A DNA stretch of 56,890 nucleotides from Ectocarpus siliculosus (taxonomy: Eukaryota > Sar > Phaeophyceae > Ectocarpales > Ectocarpaceae): assembly GCA_000310025.1 (NCBI GenBank), contig FN649750.1, positions 2,639,134 through 2,696,023 on the forward strand, given 5' to 3'. Below the pieces are notes generated by a model, which was not told where the DNA came from, ran no database searches, and was given only the letters and a program-made list of their open reading frames with translations. Positions 1 through 20,400 of this stretch are shown here, piece by piece. A program made the position numbers and the translations under genes. How positions within the stretch are numbered: the first letter of the stretch is position 1; the number at the start of each line of letters is the position of its first letter.

Positions 1-214
1 TGGTGTCGCCGATTCCGTTGTTTCCATACGCGGAGGTTTTTTTGTTGTACCAGTTTTTTTATCCCTTTTTTTTTTTCTTAGGTTTCTTGTTGGGGGGGTT
101 TTCGGGGGGGGGTTTATTTTTGGTGACAGGGTTCACTTTTGTCAATTTATTGGCATCGCAGGGTTCCATGGCTTTGGGGGTGAAGGCGGTGTTTTTTCAC
201 ACGCGCTTTACAAC

Positions 215-725
215 AAACTTACCCATGGTGGGCACCTCGGGGTTGGGGGGGGGGGGGGGAGGTAGTAGGTGTTGTGTTGTTGTTGTTGCTGTTGTTGTTG
301 CTGCGTCACAAGAAACATACCCATGGTGAGAGAGAGACACAAGGGAGAGGGGGGGGGCGAGGTAGTAGGTGTTGTGTTGTTGTTGCTGTTGTTGCTTTTG
401 TTGTTGCTGCGTCACAAGAAACATACCCATGGTGAGAGAGACACACAGGGGAGAGGGGGGGGAGGGAGGTATTGTGTTGTTGCTGTTGTTGTTGCTGCAT
501 CACAAGATACATGCCCATGGTGAGAGAGAGACACGGAGAGGGGGAGGGAGATAGGCATTGTGTTGTTGTTGCTGTTGTTGCTACTGCATGCTGCATCATA
601 AGATACATGCCCGAGTTGAAGAGAGACACAGAGAGGGGGAGGGAGATAGGTATCGTGTTGTTGTTGCTGCGTCACAAGAAACATGCCCGTGGCGAAGAGA
701 GACACCGGGAGAAGGAGAACAAGTA
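215..725. repeat. Minisatellite, about 70-110 bp unit, 5-6 copies
   Basis: Repeated blocks contain 'acatacccatggtgagag', a G-rich stretch, 'gtagtaggtgttgtg' and a TTG/CTG run ending in 'gctgcgtcacaaga'. Copies start near 220, 315, 425, 510, 605 and 680. The copies are diverged and the overlapping open frames are poly-Cys or poly-Gln shadows. It lies upstream of the first visible IMPDH exon, probably in an intron. Confidence 0.75.
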
Positions 726-1092
726 TTAAATCTTTTGTTAGTGCGGTCGAGAGTCGGCAAAGGCGGAGATGAAGGAGTAGATGGGGGCTGCAGGACGTGG
801 CTCTTGTACTCGCTGTGGACGTGTGTGCACGAGAGACAACGAGGAAAAGAAGATCGCCACCGTTTTCGTTTTTTTTGCCGTCCATCTTTGCCAGGGTATG
901 GCGTGTAGTCAGCACTTGGCTTCGTTGGTGCCTTTGCCCCCCTTGCTATCGATACTGTTGCGGGGATGATTATTTTGTTGTTGTGGCGATTGGTTGTTGT
1001 TTTTTCATTTTCAAGACGTCGGTCCCAAGACAATTGCTCAAAATGTTGTGTTGCTGTTGGTGTTCAAGTCGTTGTTAAAGACATTTGCTCAA

Positions 1093-8585
<7,493 letters not shown>

Positions 8586-10940
8586 AGGGTCCTAGTAGGC
8601 TAGGCTCGATGTTCTACGCTTGAAGGGAAATTCGGGCGGTTTTAGGCTTGAGGCTCTTCGCTTGAAGAGGTCTCTAGGGTAGGCTCGAAGCTCCACGCTT
8701 GAAGAGAAATCGGTCGGTGGCTAGACTTCAGGCTCTCCGCTTGTGAAGAGAATTCGAGCGGTCTAGGCTAACGCTCCGAGCTATAGGGTTGGAAGAGAGG
8801 TGGGGGTGTCTAGGCTAGGCTAGAAGTGAAGCCGGGCGGTCTAACCTTAAGAATACGGCGGCTGTTCGGCGGCGTGTTATGGCGAGATGCTGATGATGCG
8901 GTCCAGTGGTCTAGGCTTAAATAGTCGGTCGGTCTACCCTCGACGAAGTCGGCTGTTTGACGGCGTTTCGTGGCTAGATGCTGATGGTGGCGAAGGCGAG
9001 ATGGTGGCGGTGGTGGCGGTGGCTGGTTGCGTAAGCGTGCCCGAACGTGTCGCGATGGAGAATTGGTGGCCGCCGTTGTTCACTTTTGCTAACGTGTGGC
9101 CCTTGACCGTCGTCGTAGTGTGCGCTCGAGCTCGACGGCACTAGATAGAAGTGGCTTGACTTGCGGCGGTGTTCGTAGTGCAAAATGCTGCCGGTGGCAG
9201 TTGAATAACGCTGCCTTTTTTGCGAGATTAGGCCGTGCGCAACCCTGCGAAAGCGAGAGGCCTAAGCTCTGTCGTGAACGCGCGCCCTGCGTCGTACGGC
9301 ATTCCGTAGCCGTCCGCCGATCTGGTGAAGGCGATGCGCGCTCTGTGTTTGCGGGTGTTGTATGTACGCATACGGCCGTTTTCGCGCAGTCATGGACGGC
9401 TCTCTTGGGGCGCGGTCGGTCATGGCTCACGTTGGTGGTGCATGATGTGGGCGTGCTAAATGAGACTTTCTGTGTTTGTATGTACGATGGCAGAATGTTG
9501 GTGCAGTGTTGGCCGACCGCTTTTCACAGCGTGGAACCTATATTGGATTGGCAGTGTCGGATAGTTTTTTCTCACGCAATCCTTACTTTGTGAACCTGCT
9601 GTTGATTTCCGTAGCGTTGCATATGCGTACTACGTACACGCCCGATTTTCAACGGGCAGAATCACAGTTTTGCCAGAATCTGCAGCAGCAGTACTGGGAT
9701 CGCTGCGCTTCCAGTGTGTATTTGCGAGTGAAAATCTGCGGCGCGATCTTGTGGTTCCGGACGCATAACGCTCGTAGATGCTCCTGGCGGGGTGCTATCA
9801 GCCTGGCGATTTGATGGTCCGACAGCAGCTGTCTCCATTTCCCCCCCCTGTCCATTGGCGTTGATGTCACCGGAAGCACTCAAGCAACATGTGATAAATG
9901 TTGTCGCGGTACTGAAGTTGTTTTCCTTCCTGAGCTCGAATGCATTACCGATCCGTCAGTGACGCTAGTCCGTCAATCACGAACTGGAGAACTGCTGTGA
10001 TTCGCACACAGTTGACTGTGGGCAATCATTTCGGCAAGTCTTCCAGAGCGCGAAAAGACCGGAACTATCTGTCTGTGTAGACGATTGCATGATTCCTGCC
10101 TGGGTTGGAGGACCATACAATGTGCAGGCAGTACTTCTGAGTGCTTTCCTTTGAAACACCGTCACCGCAGCATACATCATGCATACTTGCCCGTCTTTCT
10201 GCTCTGTGGACAAAACACACATTGGAATATATCAACGGAACTAGTATAGCAAGAGGGTACAGATGAGCCTACCAAGAAAAGTTTGCAGATACAATGTAGA
10301 CATGTATTTTTTGGAAAATATACATACAATCAAAGAAGACCGCCCCTTCGAGAAAATATCAAAGTCGAGAAGGGGATAAAAGGGGATGATGTGTTGAAGT
10401 CCTTACACAGTAGTGAGATTCTCGGGCACCGAAGAAGCAGTCATGGAAAAAAACAATCAACCATCAAGGGTCTCCCACGCGAAATCCGGCGGTCCTCGTC
10501 GACCCTGGACAATCACAAAATCACGAAAGTGGCATGTGTGGGCAGTGCGCAGCGGATCCGCTCATGTGTGTGGGCAGTGGGCCGCGGATCCGCGTTCCGC
10601 TTTCCGCGTTCCGCGTTCCACACATCACGCGCACAAGAAACGCGGAGGTTTCTTTGTCGAACCGGAACGTATTTCGTCGAACCGTAACATATTCCACCGC
10701 GAGTAGACTCGCGCGCGCGCTTTGTGTGCATGAATCATCCCTTCTTTTGTATACGAGATGTCCAACGGATAATCAAACGAACGAATCAAAACTCCATCCG
10801 TTTCCCGAATCGCGTGCTCATCTCATATCATATCTTCCTCCACATCCAACCTCAAACGCTGCTGCTGCTAGACAAGGAAACGTGCACACCCGACGACGCC
10901 CACGACTACTGCTGTACTTCCGACGATACATTTTATTGCC
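8586..10940. other. Region without recognised gene, degenerate repeats at its left end
   Basis: From 8590 to about 8950 imperfect copies of 'taggctcgaagctccacgct', 'cttgaag' and 'gcggtctaggct' follow the IMPDH stop; the 3' UTR is expected here. At 10545-10620 'ggatccgc' and 'ttccgcgttccgcg' recur. Several 60-190-codon frames exist on both strands but none looks like a protein. Confidence 0.5.
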
Positions 10941-13273
10941 ATGTGGTCCACGGTGCGAGTGGTGGTTGGGGTGTTCCTCGTCGTGGCGGTTCTCGGTGTC
11001 GCTGGAAGAGAAGCAGGGCCTTCGACTCGAAAGCTTCGGGCGGATCCACTCAGCGCTTTGGTAAGTTGTGTGGTGCCGTCGGCGTATACATGCACGCACG
11101 TCGTACCCGCCCGCTTGCGTGCGTACAGCTGCTGCTTTGGCTGGCGATTGCCGACACGACGTGGTTTGCAATAGGAACGTCTCGTCGGAAGGTGTTGCTG
11201 ACTGTCTTTGTTCCATATACAACCAAGGCCTGTAATCTCTGTGTTTCTTTGGATCCATGGGGTCAAGGCCACACACTGCTGTGCCAACACTAAAGGAGCG
11301 GCGTCGCCTGTGTTTGCTGTAGACCTACAAGAACGTAGTTGGGGGCGGCGGTTGTGTTGTCTCCGACGGCAGCCCGATCGACGCTACATAGGTTGGCAGT
11401 GTAAGTGGTGGGTGTGGACCACATGGTACGTCAGCAAGATCCTCCTCATCGGGAACCAAAGCATAACTTGTGGTCGTCGCTCATCCGAACACTTCCTCCC
11501 TGACCAGACTCAGATCCTCTCGCGCACACATCAGCCCCGTATCCACTCAGAACAGTGCCAATGACGTCGAGGCGGGAGTATCCAATGGAGCATGGTTAGA
11601 CTATCGCCGCACTACAGCACCGATTCTTGTGTAATGATGCCTAAACGGAAATTGCCGAAACAAGCTGACAGGCCTGCAGAAAAGTTTGCCGTGATTGCGC
11701 AGACCTAAGGAGCAAATTGTTCTGTCAGCACTCCGTCTCCCGTGTACATGTAGACTTGTCCCTTGTATGTGTGTTTTTAAGTATCGCATTGATGCCGGTC
11801 ATAATGTGCAGTTAAATCGAACCTTGAGATATGGCAAGATTTTGCGAAGAACACCTTTTGGTGGTGGACAAGTAATGCATTCGACTTTATTGTGACATGC
11901 GATGGAACACGATGGTGCATCGAACACGTCCTCTTCCAAATCCGCAGATGTCCCATTCTGCACGACGGTATGTTTGCCTTGAACCTGGAGAGCAAGGCAA
12001 CATGGTGATGGTGATAACCCTCCGGGCGCAGCCGGCCTTTGGCTGCATCTTCATCAGTACAATAATAAGTCCGTGTTCCTCGAAAACGAGACGCATAGCC
12101 AACGGTCAAACGAACTACTTAATGATTGCACGCAAAAAACAGAGTAACTCTCTTACCTATCCCGCCCCGCCCCGCTTCCAAAACCGGAAACTGAAAACAT
12201 GCAAGGAGGACCACGATTTGATTGACCTACTGGAGATCCCGCTGGATGACGTCTTCCTCTTGCCAAAGACCTTGCCCCATGGCCATGCAGGCAGACGGCT
12301 TGTAGAGGAGAACAAGCAGAGGCACACAAACGCCAACAACCAAGACAGCAAGAAGCGGGAGAGAAAGCTTCAGGCATCCTCGCCGTCTCCATCGCTCGCT
12401 GTTCCTACCGGGGCTCCTACCGACGGTGCCTCCCGCGGCATCTCGTCGTCCTACTTCTCGTCCTCCGCACACTCGCCGTCGGCTACTCCCACGGCGTCTC
12501 CTACCATGGGTGCGTTGTTTCCATGCACGTATTGGGGTCCTTTGCGCACATCTCTGTTGTTGTTGTTGTTGTTGCTGTTGCGGTTGCTGTCGCTGTTGCT
12601 GTTGATGTTGATATTTTGGTATGGCGGCAATACCATGACAACGACACTCATGCGCTCTTCGCGCCGGGTTTGTTTGTCGTACCCGGGTTCGCACCTCAAG
12701 TCAAGCTTGACATGTGTTCCGCACACTCTTGTGTCGTCCGCAGCGCCCGTCGTAACTTGTCGTTCCACTAGCCTCTCACGATGTATTGTACCTCACCACC
12801 CCCGGGGGGTCATGAACAATTTCACCGTCAACATCTTCGATCCTCTTTGTTCAGTGACGAAATGCCAAACAATTTGAAACAAACCCACAACTGCTACGAA
12901 AAAAATTGCTAGCCATGGCGTATCGCCTGTACGCCGCAGCTTTGCTCACGACACCACTTGCTTGCGGCCCAAAAATGCCGTCTGATCTCCTGCTACCCTT
13001 ATCCCATCCCTTGGTGCAAACGCTCGGCGTGGACAAAAAATATTTCCAGGGAGCGACAGTCGGGGGGGGCTCTTCGGAAGCATGGCACCCTCGGCCTCGC
13101 CAACTGCCGTGGATTCCGATTCCGGCCTCGATTTTGACGACGGTTTTGTGGACAACGTCCCCCGCCAGGCCGATTCCGCTCACAGGCGGGGCGGTGGCGG
13201 CGGCGGCTCTGCCGGGGTAGTGGTCGCGGCCGTGACGATGGCGGTAATTGCGTTCGGAAACTTGTTGCCATGA
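10941..13273 (+). CDS. Putative secreted or membrane-anchored protein, function unknown, structure partly resolved
   Basis: Exon 1 (10941-11060) starts at an ATG and encodes a signal peptide (MWSTVRVVVGVFLVVAVLG) followed by a basic stretch; the donor is GTAAGT, phase 0. A middle exon ends at 12509 (ATG G|GTGCGT) and reads DLIDLLEIPLDDVFLLP, then a basic segment and a Ser/Pro/Thr-rich segment. Its start is unclear; phase-compatible acceptors precede 11948 and 12032. The last exon, 13050-13273, has matching phase: acidic DSDSGLDFDDGF, Gly-rich linker, then a hydrophobic end (AGVVVAAVTMAVIAFGNLLP, stop TGA), like a tail membrane anchor or GPI signal. An alternative second exon at 11323-11391 reads TYKNVVGGGGCVVSDGSP and stops at TAG, which would give a 62-aa secreted protein. 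No family was recognised. Confidence 0.45.
12555..12615 (+). repeat. TTG/CTG triplet run in intron
   Basis: A run of TTG and CTG triplets lies within the probable last intron of the secreted-protein gene. Confidence 0.7.
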
Positions 13274-13292
13274 AGTTGTACGACAGCACTAT

Positions 13293-13388
13293 GAGAATGA
13301 GAGAGAGAGACACACACACACAAAGAGACTGAGACAGAGAGAGAGAGAGAGAGAGAGACTGAGAGGGAGGCTGAGAGAGAGACAGAGA
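13293..13388 (+). repeat. GA microsatellite
   Basis: GAGAGA runs and CACACA start 20 nt after the stop codon at 13273 of the preceding gene, so probably in its 3' flank. Confidence 0.85.
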
Positions 13389-13540
13389 ATTGACTGGTAG
13401 ATTTGCCCGGGTGGGCTTGTGTTCTCGACACGACCAGGAGCCCCGGCTTTGCGCGTGGATTTTTTTGCGGGCAGGGGGTCGGTTGTCCGGGTGGGCTTGT
13501 TTTGTCGAAATGACCAAGAGTCCCCGGATCTGCACCGTGT

Positions 13541-13924
13541 TTATGGGTGGTTGTTGCTGTTGCGTTGTCGGTGAAGAAATTGATGACCGAGGGGTGATGC
13601 GGATGTCGGTGTACTGTAGCGTGGCGGCCCAGAGAGGCGAAAGATTTTGGGGGCCTCCGGAGAGGGGCGGGCGCGTGCTGTGTGGTCCGCGTCGAGAGAC
13701 GGTGATGGTGCTGGTAGTAGCTGTTGTTCCCAACGAAGAGGAAACTGCCTCATCGTGCCCTCTGGCAGGCCGTACGGCTTCCAAGCTAGCCGAAACGGTT
13801 TTTCTTCGGCGTTTTTACAAGCACGCATGGTGATATGCCTTGATGTGACCTGTGTGTGGAAAGTCTTGGGGCCCTCAGGGACAAGGATGACCGGCCGCAC
13901 TTTGTACAAAGACGACGACGCCAT
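13541..13924 (-). CDS. Uncertain 127-codon ORF
   Basis: The frame opens with MASSSLYKVRPVILVPEG and later reads FRLAWKPYGLPEGTMRQFPL before a Pro/Ser-rich tail. It has a natural-looking ATG and mixed composition, but another minus frame is also open across most of it, no motif is recognised and no splice evidence supports it. It may be a small gene, an exon or chance. Confidence 0.22.
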   Translation of the reverse strand: MASSSLYKVRPVILVPEGPKTFHTQVTSRHITMRACKNAEEKPFRLAWKPYGLPEGTMRQFPLRWEQQLLPAPSPSLDADHTARARPSPEAPKIFRLSGPPRYSTPTSASPLGHQFLHRQRNSNNHP

Positions 13925-16900
13925 TTTAGCTGTGGCGAGGACGCGCGAAGGGCAACCAACGCGCTTTATTGTTTTACTTTTCGTTTTAGGGGATGCTTTT
14001 CGGCATCGACATTGACTGGCGAACGGTGCCGCTAGGTAGGTTCGATTGCAGAGGTAGGGGTAAACGCGGCAGTGGGGCTACTGGATTCCCACAAGAGTGA
14101 ATAATGTTTTGGAGGAAGCGGGCTGGATAGCTGGAGGAGCGGCACAAGGTAGAAGCGTAGACAGACTCGGCGCTCTCGGTGTTTCGTCGCGTCTGGATCG
14201 CAAACCAATAGCTGAGCCCGATCGTTTTATATTTTTCGCTTGCCTTGGCTCGCTCTGTGGTTGTTACTATCTTGAGGCCTGTCGGTTGTTTTTCTACTCG
14301 TCGTTCATGTTTTTTTTTCTCGCGAAAATTTTGTTTTGATCTCCGGCTTGGTCTGAGTCTCCCAGCGTCGTGCCTTTGGTCTTCTTCCGACCTACTGTAC
14401 CTGGCGCGTTCTCCATATCTCACACATTTTTTCACCAAACATTCTGGACACTCCTTGCCTTGTGGTGAATGTTTGTTCTTGGTGTATTCTAGCGGTGGCA
14501 GTGAAGAGTACTTTTCTTCCAAGGACCGTTTCTTGACACACGTCGATTTCGCGGGCGTCTTTCTTGTGAGTGACTGTCATGCTGAGGACCCGAATCAGTT
14601 CAGTGACACTCAACAGGTGCTGGTTCCCGTGGTCTTGGGTGTGCTGTGGTGTGTTTTGACAGTTGGGTGTTGGCGGGCGGGGGGGAGGGGTCCAGCGGGC
14701 ATGCGAAAGTTAACGTTTGAGCCGAGGTGTATGTTCAATTGCGTTTGTTTTTTCTGCGATGATTTCGATCGCATTTTCTGCGCTTAGAACGTGTTTTGAT
14801 GTTGTCGGCAGCCCGTGAGGTGTGTTCTGAACACTCTCTGTCGGCATTTATGTTGTGATCTTCAGTGTTTATTTGTTGTCGAAACCGAGGGTGATTGGTC
14901 CCGGTGCACTTCTGTACGCGCGCGTGCGCTGTATGGTGTCGACGTCTGTCTGTTTCTCATTGGTGCTCTCTGGTACCGTTGAAGCCAGAGGGCCCGCGTT
15001 GCTGTGAGACCCTAGGGGGATTCCGTGGATCTCACAATCAGAGGCAATGCTCTCAAAATTGCTCGAGGGCTCGCCTGTTCGGGAGAGGTTGCGCGGTGTG
15101 AGAGGGTGGCATGGAAGAGCACGAGCTGACTGAACAGCTGTGCCTGCGTCGCATTGCCATATCTTCTGGGTGGGGAGTGGGTTGATACTTCAAAGCAATT
15201 TTGTGCCTCGAGGGAGTAATTACAAAAGATTGTCAGCTAACTGTCTATGTAGCCGCCCATTTCTCTCGTCGAATCGGACGTAACTAAATCCGGGATGACT
15301 ACTTGCGGACTGTTTCTTCGGCAGCATTGTTTCGCTTCTCGTACGATTATTTTCGAATTTTCATAAACGACTTTAGAAGTAGGCGAGAGACTGTTCACGA
15401 AGCCCCCTTTGTCCCTCGTGGTACTGCTGCCATTGTCTTTCAGCCGTGAGCCAAGATTCGCTTCACAACTGTCTTTTACTCGAGCTCTGCACAATTCAGC
15501 TCGAACACAAGCTCACGGCTCTTGGGGCAAAACGATGATCAGCCAGTTACGAGAAAGAGCTTCCTTTGGTACGCGCGTCAACCATTTCTCTCGTGGAAAC
15601 CAAGGTGTTACCAACAATGTTTGATTTATTCCGAGGGAAAGAAAAAAACTCTTTCCGGCAAAAGCGAACGACTGCCTAATGTTTGGGTGTTTGTCCCATC
15701 TACTCTGGCGCCGGTTTACAGGCCTTTCGGCGTACATACCCGACGTGTTAGCCGAGGTCACACAAGAGGAAGGTCGCACAGGAGCTTCTGTCTTCATTTT
15801 GTTTTTTCTTGTTTTGTTGCCCCACCGTTCCTATGCACACAAGGTGTATTCACCACCTACAGCAGTGGCACGTTCGTTGAGGCAACGACTAACAGCAGCC
15901 CCCTCTCCCCCCCACCGCGATAAAAGCTGAACCACTATCCGCCGATAACAGAGACCAAAAAAAGGGGGGGTTGCACTAAATAGGTAATGTTGGCGTTCTC
16001 GCGTTCTCCCGGCCTACAGGGGCACGGGTGTGTCGCTCGACGACGACAGGCGGGCAGGAAATCTACGACGCATGTACCACACACAGCTAAGCACCAGGCG
16101 AAACACACATCATTCCAAGACGTCGTGGCCATTTACTGTGTTCTAACGACACCTAACGACACCCCAAGAGTGTCGGCTAATCTCTCCAAAGGACAGCGTC
16201 GAAGAACTCAGGTGGCACACCCTCTGCTGCAAAAACGTCCCCTACCGCTAGGCCGCTGGAGGGCAAACAATAGCAACACCAAAACATATCTACCTTCATG
16301 CCTCTGTTTTGAGCGAATTGCTCAGAACGGTACTCGGACTGATCCAGGGTTTGCACGCACAGGAAGACGCCCTGCCCCCCACGCCTCAACCTAACGCCTT
16401 ACTGACTGCAAAAACTTCTGGTCCATCCGGGCTTCCAAGTCCCGAGAAAGAAGGCTCCTTTCGGCCCTGACATCCCTCAGCCCCCCGCTGCCTGAACCGA
16501 AAGCCTTTTTAACAGCGAAAACTTCTTATCTATCCGGGATTTTAAGCCCCAAGATGGGGGGGCTCCTTTTGGCCATTGCATCTCTTGACGCCGCTAATTT
16601 CCTGCGGTAGGCTTGAGCCAGAGAAAATGGGCAGCCAGCTGAGTCAACATTTTTTCTTCTCCCTCGAAGCACAACTTGCTCTTGAAGAATCAATCCACCC
16701 CCCCGCGCAGCACACGTGGAAATGCGACTCGGGCAGCGACAGCCGGGCGTGACTGAGCGGAGGAGTTCCTCTACGGTATTGTAGCCGGAAGTGCACGGCT
16801 TGAGACAAAAACCAAAAACGTTTCCTCGAGATTACGTCAAAAGCAGAATAGCGGCCGAACGTGTAGAAAGACTAGTCCACACGTATTTTCCTGTCAAGTC

Positions 16901-17080
16901 TTTTCATTCTCTCCTACTAATATTTCGAGCCACCGAGGCCAACCAACTTTCGGTAGTCACTGCGGCATCCAAGCTGGGGTCACACAGTCTTGAGAAAATC
17001 CGTGGTGTTGCCTTGCCCTGGTGAATTGTAAAGGAGGAACATCAGCACTTAATCTCGTCTCTCTCTTTGCCAACGCACAG
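13925..17080. other. Region without recognised gene
   Basis: Frames of 60-180 codons occur on both strands but give no recognisable protein and no consistent splice chain. A degenerate tandem duplication of about 105 bp is visible at 16397-16615; both halves share 'aaaacttct', 'atccggg' and 'ggctcctttygg'. Confidence 0.5.
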
Positions 17081-17084
17081 ATAT

Positions 17085-17345
17085 CCAGTCAACTTGAGAA
17101 TAACGCGGACGCCCAATCACCTTGAGAATTAACACGGGCGTCAAATCACCTTGAGGCCACAAAAAAACTTGAGAATAACGCGGACGCTCAATCACCTTGA
17201 GAATTAACACGGGCGTCAAAATCACCTTGAGGCCACAAAAAAACTTGAGAAAAACGCGGACGCTCAATCACCTTGAGAATTAACACGGGCGTCAAAATCA
17301 CCTTGAGGCCACAAAAAAACTTGAGAATAACGCGGGCGTCCAATC
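17085..17345 (+). repeat. Tandem repeat, about 75 bp unit, 3.5 copies
   Basis: Each unit carries 'cttgagaataacgcgg', 'atcaccttgagaattaac', 'acgggcgtcaaa' and 'ccttgaggccacaaaaaa'. The copies are nearly identical, so the expansion is recent. It ends about 70 nt downstream of the TRAPPC3 stop (17415) and could reach its 3' UTR. Confidence 0.85.
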
Positions 17346-17414
17346 AACTCGGTGTCATACAAACAATAGCACTGGAGAAGGTATTTTTTACAACGCAGTA
17401 CTTGGTAGATAGCG

Positions 17415-20400
17415 CTATCCCTCTTTGTAGTCCTCGTCCATGACGTCTTCCATCATCTCCTTCAGCTCCACCCTGCCAACGAGTCATCGGCACGGTGTAC
17501 GGGGAAAGAGACAAACGACGGCAACAACGACGACATGGCCGACAAGGACAGCAAAACAAACAAGAAAATTGCTAAAGACACGCAGTGCAAAAAAAAAAAT
17601 CGCGGCAATCCACCACACAAACCAACAGCAACGAACAACAAACACAATGAAGTGTTCAACAACAAACATACTCCAGTAAACCACACCCGGAGATTACAAA
17701 AAACACACTAAATTGTAGTTTGAAAAAAACATGTTGGGTTTTCGGAAGAAAACTATATACCACTCCGGAGTGAGTGTTTATGTACCGTATTTAAATGTAC
17801 TTTGTTGTAATATTATTGAAGGATTTTGTATATTTGAAGGAGAAGTCATCACCGTCAAGATCAAAGATAAGACAGACAGACAGGAACGACGAAAAAAAAA
17901 AAAAATGCGCAACCACTTTTAGACCGTGTCGCATTCGCGATTTGACCGAGGTAGCTCCCGCGTGTACCTGATCTCGTTGACGTCGTCCCCTCTGAGCACG
18001 TCTCGCACGCACCGGCAGGAAACCTTCATCTGTACCATCTCTAGGGCACCGCGAATTACCCCGCAAAGTAGGTTGGAGTAGAGGAGCCCGCTGTACTGAG
18101 GAGGGAGTTCCACGAATTCTGGCGTTTTAGCGAAATGGGGCGCGGGGAAGAGAGGTCGAAGATTCAGGATGGCAGAGAGACACACACAGGGAGCGGGGGG
18201 AGGGGGAGAGAGATAAGAAAGAGGGGTGGGAGGGGGGAGACAGAGAGAGCGATAGATATAGATTGAGAGAGAGAGAGAGAGCAGATGCATAATCTACCGG
18301 CGGGGCGGGGCGGGGCCCTACCGGAAGGGACGGGACTCTACTGCCCTCCTCGACAACGCAAGGGAACCCTGCGAGCTCGCTCGCGGCCTGCCGCAGATTG
18401 CGAAAGATATCACACACACACCCTGAACCGATATTCAAAGCTCGACTTCTGGCAGGAAAAGCAGCGACGGTGCCGAAAAAATGGCAGCTTTGGAACCGTT
18501 TCGTCGAGAGCTTTCCGACAACGTATCCTTTGATTGCACCATCCTCTTCGCCGTGGAGTAATGAAGCTTTGAAAATCGTCCCAGGGAGTGTGGTATCTTC
18601 CGTCATACAACCTACCGTAGGTACGACCACGCTGTGCGATAGTACACACACCGTGACATGATCATTTTTTTAGGGTCCTCGCGCAAGCAAACTAACTCGC
18701 CTATGAGGGGGTTGTCGTACAGGAGCAGGCTGAACGCCGTCCCGTCGCCGTTCCAAGACGAAACGTCGGCCGTTACCCCCAGGAACATCTTGAACGCCAC
18801 CTTTCGCGCGGACAGAAAAGCATCGTGCGCACGCCGGGGGGGGGGGGGGGAGGGTTGCTTCGACCAAGCTGCTTGCGTCATTCAGCCGTCATTTGAGAGA
18901 GACCGTTCAGACCACCACCTCGAGTAGACAGACCACTACTAATAGCACCGACGGCACTTCAATCAAAACCGGGTGCGTGTTTGTTTTGTTGCCGCGCAAC
19001 GAATGAGCTTGCGTGATGCTAACCTTTGCGACGACATCGGCGGTCTCCTTGAGGTCGGTGCAGGGCGTCGAGACCCCAGCCTTGGCGAGGAACTCGTCGA
19101 TCAGCCGGACCCCGATGTTGTAACCCCTGTTTTTTCGGTGTTTGGGCGATAATGGCGGGAAAAAACAAAACAAGCAAACGCCGAGAGCAAGTGACGACGG
19201 GGAAGCGAACGGGAAAAAAACTGGTAGAAGATTTTTTTTTTTTTTTTGAGTAAATGCGCACAGCAGTTCTTCGTACAAAACACTGTATGTCTCGAGGACG
19301 TACTGTACTTTTCGATGCCCTTGTCGTCGTCAAGTATCTGCACGTTGTACCAGTGCGGAGGTGAAAACAAACGGGGGCGAGAATGGTTGGCACCACAAGA
19401 GTGCTGGACAATTTAGTTGCAATGGTGGGCTTGATCCTGTTCATTCATTCTGGTCCATTTGGAAAGACTTCCGTTTTCCACCCCGATAACTTACACCAAT
19501 GATGTCGCTTTGTCAAGACAGCCAGTTACAGCAGTAGCGCTGTCGATGTTCGTGTCACACGCAAAACACGCACACGAAGACGTTGATTGGCTGCCGCTCA
19601 CGGATGAAACCGTAGCAATGTCTGAGCTGAGCGCTGCCGCAGCTCTGAAAGGGAATCCCGACAACAAAAAAACACGAAACGTGGAGAATTATATGATTCT
19701 GTTCCGAATTTATTCAGTTCCGACCGAAATTAAACCGCGGGAGTAGGGTCCCTCCGGCTAAGACAGAGGGGATACCATAATGGGCAATGCGTGTGTGTGT
19801 GCAGACACCGCGAGCGACCGGAGGAAAAACAAGGACACTCAACCAAACAAAAAAGGGGAAAAAAGCTCCTGTGTGACCCCAGCTGATGTGTCAGACGTAT
19901 ACTTCCACCGCAAGGCCCGCAGACAGGCGTCAGAATAGATACAAAGGACGAAAACACACACAGCAGTCGTTCTTCTTCTCACATGCTCTCGAGTTGCTTG
20001 TTGACCGCCCCTACATCCTCGAAGTCCTGAATCAGCTGCATCACCATGGCCCCATACGTAAGCGTGAACAGCTCCGCGTTCTGTAAAACCGACCCGAATC
20101 CCCGACCCCGACCCCCGGGAGCAAGAAAAAAGGCATCCAGGCACAGGAAACCCAGACGGTTGCAAAAACAAGGTGAAGTCATGGGAACGCAAAAAGGTAC
20201 GGATGTCGTGCCAAAATTGCGATTGGTAAAGGGTTGCTACTGCAACACCCGGTAAAAAGAGTCCATCCTTCTCTAGACTTAGCTCCTCTATGCGGCACCG
20301 AAAAGTTGTTTATATTGCAACGCGGCGGGTGGGATAACAGCGTGGGGCGGGGCTCTTAACAAAGCGCCATGAGGTGTGTGTCTGCAACGGGCGTGCTGTC

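Noticed and set aside
19300-19345. Possible extra TRAPPC3 exon reading ILDDDKGIEKY (minus strand)
   Set aside because: Flanking exons (ending at 19983 and starting at 19126) join in phase to give the conserved MGYNIGVRL; no insertion is known at this point in the family.
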